Positions 1 to 9,069 of a stretch of DNA of 64,000 bases are shown here, one piece after another. Position numbers and translations under genes: made by a program. The notes below the pieces were generated by a model. It saw only the letters and a list, made by a program, of their open reading frames with translations. It had not been told where the DNA came from and did no database searches. Origin of the DNA: Dyella terrae (GTDB lineage Bacteria; Pseudomonadota; Gammaproteobacteria; Xanthomonadales; Rhodanobacteraceae); contig NZ_SIZZ01000002.1 of NCBI RefSeq assembly GCF_004322705.1, positions 868,001-932,000 of the forward strand, given 5' to 3'. How positions within the stretch are numbered: position 1 is the first letter of the stretch; every line of letters begins with the position of its first letter.

Positions 1-100
1 AGGCAATCCCTGGCCACGGGCGAGGGCTTGCTACGGCGCGTGTGCAGATGGATGGCCCTTGTTCGATACTGCCGCAGTCATCCAAAAGGTGAATGCATCC

Positions 101-1001
101 ATGGCTGCCAGTGCGAAACCGAATAGGGTGCTCTTCGAACTGGACCTGCTGCGCGCGTTGGTCACGGTTGCCGACTGTGGGAGCTTCACAGCAGCAGCAC
201 TTCGCCTGCATTCCACGCAATCCACGGTGAGCCAGAGGATCCGGCGTCTCGAAGAGGCGGCCGGATATGTGCTTCTGACGCGCGGCAAGGGTGATGTTCG
301 CCCCACTGACGCCGGCGAAACCGTGCTGGCGTACGCGCGTCGACAACTTACGCTCAACGATGCATTGCTCGATGCGCTGACCGGCGCCGCTGTCGCGCTG
401 ACGATCCGGCTGGGCGTACCCGAAGATTTCGCTGCAGGCCGCACGACTGAGTTGCTCGCGACCTTCAGTCGCCGCCATCCGCACGTCAAGCTTGAAGTGA
501 GTGCAGGCCTGAGCCGCGATCTGCTGGATGCCTATGATCGCGGTGACCTGGATATGGCATTGGTCAAGCTTCGTCGCGACTCGCGTGAATCCGTGGCCCG
601 CTGGCCCGAGCCCATGCGCTGGATCGACAGTGCGAAGAGCCCCGCCTTTCAGCTCGATCCGCTGCCGCTCGTAGCGTTTCCGCCTCGCGGCCTCTATCGA
701 GATGACATGATCGGCGCGATTGAGCGCATGGGGCGACGCTGGCGCATCAGCTTTTCGAGCACCAGCCTTTCCGGTGTCCAGGCGGCGGTTGCCGCAGGCC
801 TCGGCATCAGCCTGCTGCCCGCGCGAGCAGTGACGGCCGGGCACATCGTGTTGCATCGTCGCCAGGGGCCCTGCGATCGACACCATGGATATCGCGCTGC
901 TCCACGGCGCAACGGCCGATCCCATGGTGCAGGAGCTCGGGCGCGAGCTGGGGCGGATGATCGGACGTGAAAACAAGCGTGGTCCGGCGCGGCCGCGCTG
1001 A
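101..1001 (+). pseudogene. LysR-family transcriptional regulator, reading frame shifted near the 3' end
   Basis: The N-terminal part is a LysR winged helix-turn-helix (DLLRALVTVADCGSFTAAAL, then HSTQSTVSQRIRRLE), followed by a substrate-binding domain that reaches AAGLGISLLPARAV. I chose ATG 101 because AAAGGTGAA lies 8-9 bases upstream; a TTG at 59 is possible but has no ribosome site. After about position 856 the frame becomes Arg/His-rich nonsense and stops at 970. The next frame instead continues with PAIDTMDIALLHG and ends at the TGA 999-1001, which is the ending expected for the family. So one base is gained (or two lost) between roughly 855 and 872: a real lesion or a sequencing error. 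It converges on the amidohydrolase gene three bases further on. The regulator's target cannot be told. Confidence 0.75.
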
Positions 1002-1004
1002 ACG

Positions 1005-2165
1005 TCAGCGTGATTCCCAGAACTCGCCGCGATGCACGATCTGCCGATCACTTCGCGCGCCGGCCACGGCGGCAGGCCCGTTAGGCTCATCGAAAACCAC
1101 GAACGATGCCTCGTTCCCCGCGTGAAGGCCGTAGCCTTCCTTGCCCATGACGGTGGCACCGGCATGCGTCGCCATGTCCAGCGCGACCAGCAGTTCGCTG
1201 TCCGTATAGAAGCCCGACCGATAGCCGACAAGCTGGGCTCGCTGCAGCATGTCGCCATTGCCGTAAGGCCACCAGGCATCGCGGATGTTGTCATTGCCGC
1301 TGAAAACGTGAACGCCTGCCGCGCGAAGTCGGAGCACCGGCGGGAAAGCGCGGTCGCCAGGCGCATTGGTCATGATGGCCACGCCGGCATCCGACAGAGC
1401 CAGCGCGGTGCGATCGACCACATCGTGCGTCACGTCGCCCAGCGCATAGGCATGGCTCACGGCGACGCGTCCCGCCATGCCGAGCGCTTTCGTGCGCGCG
1501 GCAATGCGCAGCAGTTGCCCGATGCCTTGCATGCCCGGCTCGTGCAGATGGATGTCCACCTTGGCGTCGTGGCGTTCGGCCACGCCGAACACCACGTCGA
1601 GCTGGCCTTCGGCATCGCCATCGAGCGTCGTGGGATCGATGCCGCCGACGACGGTCGCACCTTCGCGCATGGCGGCATGAAGCACGTCGGCCGTGCCGGG
1701 ACAAGACATCACGCCCGCCTGCGGAAACGCGACGATTTCGATATCGACCCGATCAAGCCAGCGGCTGCGCGCTTCCATGACCGCATGCAAGTGCGAAAGG
1801 CCGGTCGTGGCATCCACGTCGACGTGGCAGCGCATGGCCATCGTGCCGTAGCTTGCGGCCTGGGCAATCAACGCGTCCGCGCGCTCCACCATGGGCCGCG
1901 CAGTCGCCAGGAGTTGCTTCTCCGCCGCCAGTCGTTCACGCAGCGAGTGGGCTGGGACGTGTGGTCTCCATGTGTCGCCGACAAAGCTTTTGTCCAGGTG
2001 AATATGGCCGTCGACGAAGCCCGGCAGGACGAGCCGCCCGGCGAGGTCGATGGTTTCGCGGGCCTCGGATGCGTCCGTGGCGTCGACAAGACGGCCGTCC
2101 TTGACGGCAAGGCGAATGGGCTCGCCGTGCACGTTCACGGCGTTGTTGAAGATCCGATCGAGCAT
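1005..2165 (-). CDS. Cytosine deaminase-like amidohydrolase
   Basis: A 386-residue metal-dependent hydrolase of the amidohydrolase superfamily, CodA branch. Seen: a small N-terminal beta domain, GHIHLDKSF with metal ligands H54 and H56, a further DIHLHEPG histidine, SHAYALG, and SGNDNIRDAWWPYGNGDML, which parallels the HDD..DPW..G segment of cytosine deaminase; a metal-ligand Asp lies in that segment. The start is ATG 2165, preceded by TGGAGGT at the right distance; the frame stays open far upstream, but those residues look like noise antisense to the helicase. The family deaminates cytosine, isoguanine or N-alkyl triazine rings, and the substrate here is inferred only broadly. It is cytoplasmic, with no signal peptide, and stands alone, converging on the LysR gene. 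Confidence 0.8.
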   Translation of the reverse strand: MLDRIFNNAVNVHGEPIRLAVKDGRLVDATDASEARETIDLAGRLVLPGFVDGHIHLDKSFVGDTWRPHVPAHSLRERLAAEKQLLATARPMVERADALIAQAASYGTMAMRCHVDVDATTGLSHLHAVMEARSRWLDRVDIEIVAFPQAGVMSCPGTADVLHAAMREGATVVGGIDPTTLDGDAEGQLDVVFGVAERHDAKVDIHLHEPGMQGIGQLLRIAARTKALGMAGRVAVSHAYALGDVTHDVVDRTALALSDAGVAIMTNAPGDRAFPPVLRLRAAGVHVFSGNDNIRDAWWPYGNGDMLQRAQLVGYRSGFYTDSELLVALDMATHAGATVMGKEGYGLHAGNEASFVVFDEPNGPAAVAGARSDRQIVHRGEFWESR

Positions 2166-2396
2166 GGTCGACCTCCATGGGGGTGGGGCGCCGGAGCGAA
2201 CTCGGACGGCGGGTCGGAAGGTAGGTGAAGCCAATGTACGGCGGCGTCGGAACATGCGCCAATGAAATGATTTACTGGCATGCATTCGCGATTCGAATGA
2301 TCGGGGTCGTGACGGCAGGAGTGCCCCGGACGTCGTGACCGTCCAGCGCTTTGACGGACGCTCGCCCCCAAACTCCATCTCCGCCATACTTGCCCG

Positions 2397-4322
2397 ATGA
2401 TCGACTCCGACGCCTCTGCGCTGCTCGGCGCGGACGGCCCGTTCGCACGCGAGTTGCCCAATTTCGCTCCGCGCGCCGCCCAGCAGGCGATGGCGCAGGC
2501 GGTTCAGCATGCGATCGCCGAACGCGAGACACTGATCGCCGAAGCGGGCACGGGTACGGGCAAGACTTACGCGTATCTCGTTCCGGCGCTGCTGTCGGGT
2601 GAACGGGTGATCGTCTCGACAGGCACCAAGGCGCTGCAGGATCAGCTGTTCTTTCGTGATCTTCCGCGCGTGCGTTCGGTGCTCGGTGCGCATCTCAAGG
2701 CCGCGCTTCTGAAAGGTCGGGCGAACTACCTGTGTCTGTATCGCCTCGATCAGACCGTGCGTGAAGGCGCCACCTTCGATTACACGCAGGCGTCGCAACT
2801 GGCGGCCATACGTGCCTGGTCCGCGCGCACGCGTTTTGGCGACCGCATGGAACTGGCCGAGGTGCCGGAAGAATCGCCGATGTGGCCACGCGTGACGTCC
2901 ACGCCGGAGAATTGCCTGGGCGTGGAGTGTGCGTTCTACGACGACTGCCACGTGGTGAAGGCACGTCGCGAAGCGCAGGAAGCCGATGTGGTGGTGGTCA
3001 ATCACCATTTGCTGTTTGCCGATCTTGCACTGAAGCAGGGCGGCTTCGGCGAGATCCTTCCCGGGGCGCAGGCTTTCATCCTCGATGAAGCCCACCAGAT
3101 TCCGGAGCTCGCGGGTCAGTTCTTTTCGCAGAGCATCAGCGCGCGTCAGCTCACTGAGCTGGCACAGGATGCGCTGGCCGAATGCAATGGGGTCACCGGG
3201 GCCATCGGCGTCGTACTCGAGCCGGCCGAGGCCCTGCAGGACACCGTGCGCAAATTGCGCGCCAGCATGCAGCCGTTGCCGGAGCGCGGGCCGTTTCACC
3301 TGCTCGAGACGGCCGGCGATATTCGCGAAGGCCTGCGCGACTTGCAGGACATGCTGGCGGCGTTCGCCGACGTGCTCGCCTCACAGGCCGAACGCACGCG
3401 CGGCTTCGCCAATGCGCACGAGCGCGCGGCCGTGATGACCGAGCGACTGGATCGCATCGTCGAACAACCCGACGAACAGGATGTGCGTTGGTTCGAACTG
3501 TTCCCGCGCGGTTTTGCCCTGCATGCCACGCCGCTGGACCTGGCGGCGCCACTGCGCGTCCTGCGCGAACGTACACAGGCGGCATGGATCCATACGTCGG
3601 CGACCCTGTCCGTCGCCGGTAGCTTCCAGCACTTCGCCCGGCAGCTTGGGCTTGAGTATCCGCAGACGCTGAGCCTGGAAAGTCCGTTCGATTACGAAAA
3701 GCAGGCGCTGTGCTATCTGCCGGCCGGCTTGCCCGACCCGGCGATGCGCGATTACACGGAGCGTGTCATCGACGCCGTGCTGCCCGTGCTGGAAGCCTCC
3801 AACGGTCGTGCATTCCTGTTGTTTACTTCGCACCGTGCCCTGCGCCTGGCCGCCGACACGCTTTCGCGACGAGTGGGCTGGCCGTTGTTCGTCCAGGGCA
3901 CGGCGCCGCGGCATCGGTTGCTCGAAGACTTCCGCGCCAGTGGCCACGGTGTGTTGCTCGGCGCAGCCAGTTTCTGGGAAGGCGTCGACGTGGCCGGGGA
4001 AGCGCTCAGCGTCGTGGTGATCGACAAGCTGCCGTTCGCGGCACCTGATGACCCCGTCCTGCAGGCGCGCCTGGATGCCCTCGAGCACTCCGGTATCAAT
4101 CCCTTCATGGGCTGGCAGGTCCCCAGCGCCGTCATTGCCCTCAAGCAGGGCGTGGGCCGCCTGATCCGCGACGTCCATGATCGCGGCGTACTGGTCCTGT
4201 GCGACCCTCGTCTGACCAGCAAGGGCTATGGCAAGCTGTTCCTCAACAGCTTGCCACCGATGCCGCGCACCCGGGACCTGAAGGACGTGCAAGCGTTCTT
4301 CGCGGATGACGGGGACGCCTAG
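2397..4322 (+). CDS. yoaA: ATP-dependent DNA helicase, YoaA/DinG (XPD-like) family
   Basis: A 641-residue superfamily 2 helicase. Walker A GTGTGKT is at 51-57 and the DEAH box at 230-233. Four cysteines of an iron-sulphur domain are at C113, C173, C178 and C184 (NYLCLYR, then ENCLGVEC and DDCHVVK). The C-terminal motif VI reads QGVGRLIRD. The length matches E. coli YoaA (about 636) rather than DinG (716), so I prefer YoaA, a 5'-to-3' helicase tied to replication fork repair and the clamp-loader chi subunit. ATG 2397 directly begins the family's usual N-terminus. It is a single gene, followed 56 bases on by the VOC gene in the same direction. Confidence 0.9.
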   Translation: MIDSDASALLGADGPFARELPNFAPRAAQQAMAQAVQHAIAERETLIAEAGTGTGKTYAYLVPALLSGERVIVSTGTKALQDQLFFRDLPRVRSVLGAHLKAALLKGRANYLCLYRLDQTVREGATFDYTQASQLAAIRAWSARTRFGDRMELAEVPEESPMWPRVTSTPENCLGVECAFYDDCHVVKARREAQEADVVVVNHHLLFADLALKQGGFGEILPGAQAFILDEAHQIPELAGQFFSQSISARQLTELAQDALAECNGVTGAIGVVLEPAEALQDTVRKLRASMQPLPERGPFHLLETAGDIREGLRDLQDMLAAFADVLASQAERTRGFANAHERAAVMTERLDRIVEQPDEQDVRWFELFPRGFALHATPLDLAAPLRVLRERTQAAWIHTSATLSVAGSFQHFARQLGLEYPQTLSLESPFDYEKQALCYLPAGLPDPAMRDYTERVIDAVLPVLEASNGRAFLLFTSHRALRLAADTLSRRVGWPLFVQGTAPRHRLLEDFRASGHGVLLGAASFWEGVDVAGEALSVVVIDKLPFAAPDDPVLQARLDALEHSGINPFMGWQVPSAVIALKQGVGRLIRDVHDRGVLVLCDPRLTSKGYGKLFLNSLPPMPRTRDLKDVQAFFADDGDA

Positions 4323-4378
4323 ACGGCAGTTTCGCGTCGCGTGGTCTAGCTTGCTTCCCACGTTTCAGGAGCAGGGTC

Positions 4379-4753
4379 ATGGCAAAGATCACCGGTCTGG
4401 GCGGCATTTTCTTCAAGTCGCGCGATCCCATCGCGTTGTCGAAGTGGTACGCCGAACACCTGGGCCTGCCCGCCCAGGAGTGGGGTGGCGCGATGTTCAC
4501 CGAAGACGAATCGCGACCGGGCAAGACGCTTTGGTCGCCCTTCAAGGCGGACACGGCCTATTTTGGCGCCGGTCCGCAGACCTTCATGATCAACTTCCGC
4601 GTGGATGACCTGGACAGCGTGCTGATCAACCTGCGCCGCGCCGGTGTCGACGTCGATGACAAGAGCGAGGCGAGCGAGTACGGCAAGTTCGGCTGGTTCA
4701 CCGATCCGGAAGGCCATCGCGTGGAGCTGTGGGAGCCGCCGGCGTCGGCGTAA
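4379..4753 (+). CDS. VOC (glyoxalase/bleomycin-resistance) family protein
   Basis: A 124-residue cytoplasmic protein with one vicinal-oxygen-chelate fold: GLGGIFFKSRDPIALSKWYAEHLGL at the start, FRVDDLDSVLINLRRAGV in the middle, and GWFTDPEGHRVELWEPP at the end, where the Glu of VELWE is a usual metal ligand position. CAGGAGCAGGGTC precedes ATG 4379, a good ribosome site. The substrate is unknown; members range from glyoxalases to antibiotic-binding proteins. It ends only two bases before the stop of the convergent sigma-factor gene, so it may belong functionally with that stress-type module, though nothing in the sequence proves this. Confidence 0.85.
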   Translation: MAKITGLGGIFFKSRDPIALSKWYAEHLGLPAQEWGGAMFTEDESRPGKTLWSPFKADTAYFGAGPQTFMINFRVDDLDSVLINLRRAGVDVDDKSEASEYGKFGWFTDPEGHRVELWEPPASA

Positions 4754-4755
4754 GG

Positions 4756-6021
4756 TCAGTCCGGGCCGCAGGATTCGGCGCGTCGCTGCAGCAGGGCCTT
4801 TTCCTGCGCATTGCGTGTCATGGCCGATGCGCGCAGGAATTCCGTGCGTGCTTCAGCCAGTCGACCCAGCTTGTACAGCAGGTCGCCGCGGACACTCGGT
4901 AGCAGGTGGTAGTTCTTCAGCGCCGGCTCGTCGCGCAGTGCATCAACCATGGTCAGGCCGGCTTCCGCGCCGTACGCCATCGAAACGGCCACGGCGCGAT
5001 TGAGCTCGATCACCGGTGACGGGAAGCTGCGCGCCAGCTCGGTATAGAGCGCCACGATGCGCGGCCAGTCGGTTTGATCGGCGGTGGTGGCGCGCGCATG
5101 ACAGGCGGCGATGGCGGCTTGCGTCGCGTATACGCCGCGGATGCTGGCCAGTTTCTCAGCGCGTTCGAGGGCGGCCAGGCCGCGGTGGATCATCAGCTGA
5201 TCCCAGCGCGAACGATTCTGTTCCAGCAGAAGCACGGGCTCGCCGCCCGGTCCGACGCGCGCGGCGTTGCGCGATGCCTGGATTTCCATCAGTGCCGCCA
5301 ATCCATGCACTTCCGGTTCCTGCGGGGCCAGCTCGGCGAGGATGCGGCCCAGTCGCAGCGCGTCTTCGCACAGGCCGGGGCGCAGCCAGTCCTGGCCGGT
5401 CGTCGCGGAATATCCTTCGTTGAAGATGAGGTAGATAACACCGAGAACCGAACCGAGGCGCTGGTTCAGCTCTTCGCCGCGCGGCACTTCGAAAGGCACC
5501 TTCGCGTCAGACAAAGTGCGCTTGGCGCGCACGATGCGTTGGGCGATGGTGGGTTCGGGCACGAGGAACGCCCGGGCGATTTCATCGGTCGTCAGGCCGC
5601 CAAGCAGGCGCAAGGTCAGCGCGACGCGCGCATCCATCGACAGGAGTGGATGGCAGGCGGTGAAAATCAGGCGCAGCAGGTCGTCACCGATGTGGTCGTC
5701 GGCAGCCAGCTCCACTTCGGTGAAGGCGAACTCCTGTTCGGCTTCGAGTTCGCGCGTGATCTCTTCATGCTTGCGCTCGATCAGCTTGCTGCGGCGCAGG
5801 CGATCGATGGCGCGATGCTTGGCGGTCGTCATCAGCCAGGCACCGGGGTTATCCGGGACACCGGATTGCGGCCATTGTTCGAGGGCCACCACGAGTGCGT
5901 CCTGGGCCAGTTCCTCGGCCAGGCCGACATCGCGCACCATGCGCGCCAGGCCGGCAATGAGGCGAGCGGATTCGATGCGCCACAGGGCGTCGATGGTGCG
6001 ATGGATGTCGGTCGCCGTCAT
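4756..6021 (-). CDS. ECF RNA polymerase sigma factor, ECF42 type with C-terminal TPR-like extension
   Basis: A 421-residue sigma factor, about twice the length of a normal ECF sigma. Region 2 is visible (GLAEELAQDALVVALEQWP), then sigma 4 with its helix-turn-helix (GLTTDEIARAFLVPEPTIAQ), then a long helical C-terminal half (DUF6596/TPR type) beginning about residue 185 with LGVIYLIFNEGYSAT. This layout is that of the ECF42 group, which is known to lack an anti-sigma gene and to be encoded with YCII/DGPF-domain proteins. That is just what lies upstream (YCII protein, then PhnB-like protein, all on the minus strand), so it is the last gene of a three-gene unit. The C-terminal half is thought to control activity in this group. 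ATG 6021 has no clear Shine-Dalgarno. Confidence 0.88.
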   Translation of the reverse strand: MTATDIHRTIDALWRIESARLIAGLARMVRDVGLAEELAQDALVVALEQWPQSGVPDNPGAWLMTTAKHRAIDRLRRSKLIERKHEEITRELEAEQEFAFTEVELAADDHIGDDLLRLIFTACHPLLSMDARVALTLRLLGGLTTDEIARAFLVPEPTIAQRIVRAKRTLSDAKVPFEVPRGEELNQRLGSVLGVIYLIFNEGYSATTGQDWLRPGLCEDALRLGRILAELAPQEPEVHGLAALMEIQASRNAARVGPGGEPVLLLEQNRSRWDQLMIHRGLAALERAEKLASIRGVYATQAAIAACHARATTADQTDWPRIVALYTELARSFPSPVIELNRAVAVSMAYGAEAGLTMVDALRDEPALKNYHLLPSVRGDLLYKLGRLAEARTEFLRASAMTRNAQEKALLQRRAESCGPD

Positions 6022-6138
6022 AGCGCGCGATCACATCACCGCGCGCCCCTGGAACGCAACTGTCGTGGGTCACGGCCACACCCCCTTGGCAAGCCGCTCC
6101 GCCCCGGCAACGGGCCCAGGCGGAGGCGAGCGCGCGCG

Positions 6139-6561
6139 TTACGTCGGTCGCGGAACCATGATCATCCAGCGCACGCCGAATCGATCTGCCAGCATGCCAA
6201 AGCTGGTGGCGAAGAAGGTTTCGGCCAGCGGTTGAGAGACTTCGCCGCCATCGGCGAGCGCGTCGAAAGCCTTCTTCGCATCCGCATCGGACTTCATCGA
6301 GTACGCCAGCTGGAAACCCTCGAACTTCATGTCGCTCTTGGCGTAGCCATCGGTGGCCATGATGGTGGTATCGCCGACGGTGAACTCACTGTGCATCACC
6401 TTCTCGGCGTATGCCGGATCGGGTGCGTGGCCTTCCTGGGGCGGCTGCGGATTGTCCTTGAAACGCATCAGCAGTTTCACTTCGGCGCCGAGCGTTTTCT
6501 TGTAGTACGCAAGCGCTTCGTCGCAGCGGCCATCGAAGTTCAGGTATGTCTGGATCGTCAT
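6139..6561 (-). CDS. PhnB/glyoxalase-like VOC protein of the ECF42 operon
   Basis: 140 residues, PhnB-like branch of the VOC superfamily: starts MTIQTYLNFDGRCDEALAYY and contains VMHSEFTVGDTTIMATDG and ends in FGVRWMIMVPRPT. Such proteins are commonly annotated PhnB or 3-demethylubiquinone methyltransferase-like, but they have no shown methyltransferase motif and the function is unknown. ATG 6561 is the family start. It lies 31 bases downstream of the YCII gene and 117 upstream of the sigma gene, so co-transcription is likely. Two VOC proteins and one YCII protein around one ECF42 sigma gene form a recurring set. Confidence 0.85.
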   Translation of the reverse strand: MTIQTYLNFDGRCDEALAYYKKTLGAEVKLLMRFKDNPQPPQEGHAPDPAYAEKVMHSEFTVGDTTIMATDGYAKSDMKFEGFQLAYSMKSDADAKKAFDALADGGEVSQPLAETFFATSFGMLADRFGVRWMIMVPRPT

Positions 6562-6592
6562 GGGCGTGTGCCTTCGGCAAGATGCGTGGGAG

Positions 6593-7018
6593 TCAGTTCT
6601 GCTGGGCCATGACGGCGCGAATCCGTTCTTCCTGCTCGCGCAGTTCCGGCGTGAATTCGGCGCCAAAGTCTTCGGCTTCGAATACCTGGCGAATCTCGAT
6701 TTCCGATTCCCCGTCGAAGGGATTCGGGCAGCGCTTCATCCATTCGATGGCTTCTTCGAGCGATTTCACCTGGATGATCCAGAAGCCGGCAATCAATTCC
6801 TTGGACTCGGCGAACGGGCCATCGATAACGGTGCGCTTGCTGCCGTCATAGCGGATGCGGGCGCCTTTTGAGCTGGGCTGCAGGCCTTCGCCGGCGAGCA
6901 TGACGCCGGCCTTCACCAGCTCCTCATTGAACTGGCCCATCTCGGTCAGCAACTGCTCGGTGGGCATGACACCGGCTTCGGATTCCTTGTTGGCCCGGAC
7001 CATCACCATGAATCGCAT
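6593..7018 (-). CDS. YCII/DGPF-domain protein, first gene of the ECF42 operon
   Basis: 141 residues. The YCII-related fold is shown by MRFMVMVRANKESEAG at the start, the name-giving VIDGPFAESKELIAGFWI motif, and SLEEAIEWMKRCPNPF after it. ATG 7018 is chosen because GAGGAGAACTGCC sits directly upstream; a much longer open frame upstream has no such support. DGPF proteins are the characteristic partners and presumed targets or effectors of ECF42 sigma factors; their biochemical role is not settled. The 237 bases between this start and tsaB on the other strand must hold the promoters for both directions. Confidence 0.88.
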   Translation of the reverse strand: MRFMVMVRANKESEAGVMPTEQLLTEMGQFNEELVKAGVMLAGEGLQPSSKGARIRYDGSKRTVIDGPFAESKELIAGFWIIQVKSLEEAIEWMKRCPNPFDGESEIEIRQVFEAEDFGAEFTPELREQEERIRAVMAQQN

Positions 7019-7255
7019 GGCAGTTCTCCTCGGTTGGATGTGGGTGGCGGGCCGACGGAGGCGGCCTCTGTGCATGCGACGAACGACCAGGGCGGAAATC
7101 GACACGCCCGTCGTTCGCTTGCCTGAGGTTCGCCCGGCCTTGCCTGTGAACCGGCTCATGCCGCCACGACGCGGGCCCGGGAAGGGTGGTGTGATGAGCT
7201 GGCCCTGGCCCCCTCCCAAGCGCGCCGTCGCGCCTGCCGGTAACATGGAGCGTCT

Positions 7256-7945
7256 ATGAACCTGCTTGCCATCGAAACGTCTACCGAAGCCTGCTCGGTC
7301 GCCCTGGTCCACGGGGAAGAAGTCATCGCACGCAGCGAAGTGGCGCCGCGCCGCCACGCGGAGCTGGTGCTGCCCATGGCCGATAGCCTCCTGGCCGAGG
7401 CCGGGCTGGGGCGTCATGCCCTGGATGCGATTGCCGTGGGACGAGGGCCGGGCGCCTTCACCGGCGTGCGACTGGGCGTGTCGCTGGCTCAGGGCATGGC
7501 GCTGGCCCTTGATTGCCCGGTCATCACCATCTCGTCACTGGCAGCGCTGGCGCTTGAGGCGCCGGAGGACGAGGCCGCCATTCTCGCCGTGATCGACGCG
7601 CGGATGGGGGAGGTCTATGCGGCCTGCTATCGCCGCGATGCCCAGGGTGGCCTGATCGCCCTCGACCAGGAGCGCGTGTGCGCACCGGGTGACCTCACCC
7701 TGCCGGCAGAAACCGAGTGGCACGTGGTGGGCACGGGTTGGGCGACCTACGAGAACATCTTGCGCGAGCGGCTCACGGGCACGTTGCGCTCGGCGGATGG
7801 CGCCTGCTTCCCGCAGGCCGGACATATTGCCGAGCTGGCCGCGGTGGCGTTCCGTTCGGGGCACCTGCTGGCGCCCGAACTGGCCTTGCCGGTGTATCTG
7901 CGTGACAAGGTCGCGCTGACGCTGGTGGAGCAGGGCAAGGCCTGA
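7256..7945 (+). CDS. tsaB: tRNA threonylcarbamoyladenosine biosynthesis protein TsaB
   Basis: 229 residues, the normal length. It opens with the ASKHA-fold phosphate motif LLAIETSTEACSVAL, then RRHAELVLPM and the family signature VGRGPGAFTGVRLGVSLAQG. TsaB binds TsaD and TsaE in the complex that transfers threonylcarbamoyl to A37 of ANN-decoding tRNAs; it lacks catalytic activity of its own. It acts in the cytoplasm and is essential in many bacteria. TATGA at 7255-7259 carries the ATG, with GGAGCG a few bases before. It is a stand-alone gene here, converging on yeiH. Confidence 0.93.
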   Translation: MNLLAIETSTEACSVALVHGEEVIARSEVAPRRHAELVLPMADSLLAEAGLGRHALDAIAVGRGPGAFTGVRLGVSLAQGMALALDCPVITISSLAALALEAPEDEAAILAVIDARMGEVYAACYRRDAQGGLIALDQERVCAPGDLTLPAETEWHVVGTGWATYENILRERLTGTLRSADGACFPQAGHIAELAAVAFRSGHLLAPELALPVYLRDKVALTLVEQGKA

Positions 7946-7956
7946 TCGAACGCCTT

Positions 7957-8982
7957 TTACAGCTGCCCGATGACCAGCTGTACCAACAAGCTGCTTACCG
8001 AGACCGCCGCCCAGACACCCAGTCCCAGCAGGATCGGACGGGCGCCGGTCGCAGCCATCTTGCGCAGGTTCGCCGAGAGGCCGATGGCCGTCAGCGCGAC
8101 GATGATCAGGAATTCCGCGGCCATGTGGATCGCCGGCTGGATCACCTCGGGCACCAGTCCGGCCGTGCGCACCGCCGAGGCCACCAGGAACCACAGGATG
8201 AACCAGGGGAAGATGCGGCGCAGGCTGAAGTCCGACGCGCCCTGCTTCTTTTCGCGCCAGGCGACGGCGAAGGCCAGGACCAGGCAGATCGGAATGATCA
8301 GCGTGGCGCGGGTCAGCTTGACGATCGTGGCGTAGTCGCCCGCAGCCTTGCTGAAGCTGTAGCCGGCCGCGACCACCGACGAGGTGTCGTTGATCGCCGT
8401 ACCCGCCCACAGGCCAAAGCCGAGGTCCGACAAGTGCAGCAGGTGGCCCAGCAGCGGGAACAGCAGCACGGCGACCAGGTTGAACAGGAAGATGGTGGAG
8501 ATCGCAAAGGCCGTATCGTGCTCGTCCGGCTTGATGATCGGCGTCACGGCCGCAATGGCCGAGCCGCCGCAGATAGCCGTGCCCACGCCGATCAGGATCT
8601 TGAGCTTGTCATGCACCTTCAGCATGCGGCCCAGGCCCCATGCGGCGAGGAAGGCCACCGTCATGGTCACCAGCGTGACCGCCAGCGACTCCAGGCCTGT
8701 CTTGGCGACCTGGTTGAGGCTCAGGCCAAAGCCCAGCGCAATGATCGACCACTGCAGCACCTGCTTGCCGGCGAACTGGATGCCGGGGGTGAACTGGCCG
8801 CCCGGGGCCAGCAGGTTGCGCACCGCAATGCCCATCACGATGCCGAACACGGGGCCGCCGATCAGCGGGGCAAGGCGCCCAAGGCCGAGGGCGAGCAGGG
8901 CGATGGCCGTGGCGAGAGCGAGGCCGGGAAGACGCTGGCCGAAGGTGGGTGCGGCAGGGGCGGGGATTGCGGTGACAGCCAT
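7957..8982 (-). CDS. yeiH: YeiH-family putative sulfate/anion exporter (UPF0324)
   Basis: 341 residues, an inner-membrane protein with about ten hydrophobic segments beginning near residue 17. Family marks seen are LGFGLSLNQVAKTG, GVGTAICGGSAIAAVTPII and LWAGTAINDTSSVVAAGYSFS. The family is annotated as a putative sulfate exporter in many genomes, but transport has not been firmly shown. It is divergent from a yeiE-type LysR gene with 87 bases between the starts, the same pairing as yeiH/yeiE in E. coli, which supports the assignment and suggests YeiE controls it. Confidence 0.88.
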   Translation of the reverse strand: MAVTAIPAPAAPTFGQRLPGLALATAIALLALGLGRLAPLIGGPVFGIVMGIAVRNLLAPGGQFTPGIQFAGKQVLQWSIIALGFGLSLNQVAKTGLESLAVTLVTMTVAFLAAWGLGRMLKVHDKLKILIGVGTAICGGSAIAAVTPIIKPDEHDTAFAISTIFLFNLVAVLLFPLLGHLLHLSDLGFGLWAGTAINDTSSVVAAGYSFSKAAGDYATIVKLTRATLIIPICLVLAFAVAWREKKQGASDFSLRRIFPWFILWFLVASAVRTAGLVPEVIQPAIHMAAEFLIIVALTAIGLSANLRKMAATGARPILLGLGVWAAVSVSSLLVQLVIGQL

Positions 8983-9040
8983 GAGACGCTCCTTGAGACC
9001 GCCGCATTGTCCGACCCGAGATGAATCAATGAAACTGCAT

Positions 9041-9060
9041 ATAACTTATGGTTTGTATAA
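9041..9060. promoter_or_regulatory. LysR-type operator between yeiH and yeiE
   Basis: TTAT-N7-ATAA at 9046-9060 is the textbook LysR-type half-site pair, and it overlaps a second palindrome ATAACTTAT at 9041-9049. The A/T-rich block stands out in a GC-rich intergenic region and ends 9 bases before the yeiE start. Binding here would repress yeiE itself and could activate yeiH. This is inferred from pattern and place. Confidence 0.6.
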
Positions 9061-9069
9061 AATGAGCTG

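Noticed and set aside
2166..3299. Upstream extension of the amidohydrolase open frame on the minus strand
   Set aside because: It is antisense to yoaA, has no family likeness, and the true start at 2165 has a strong ribosome site.
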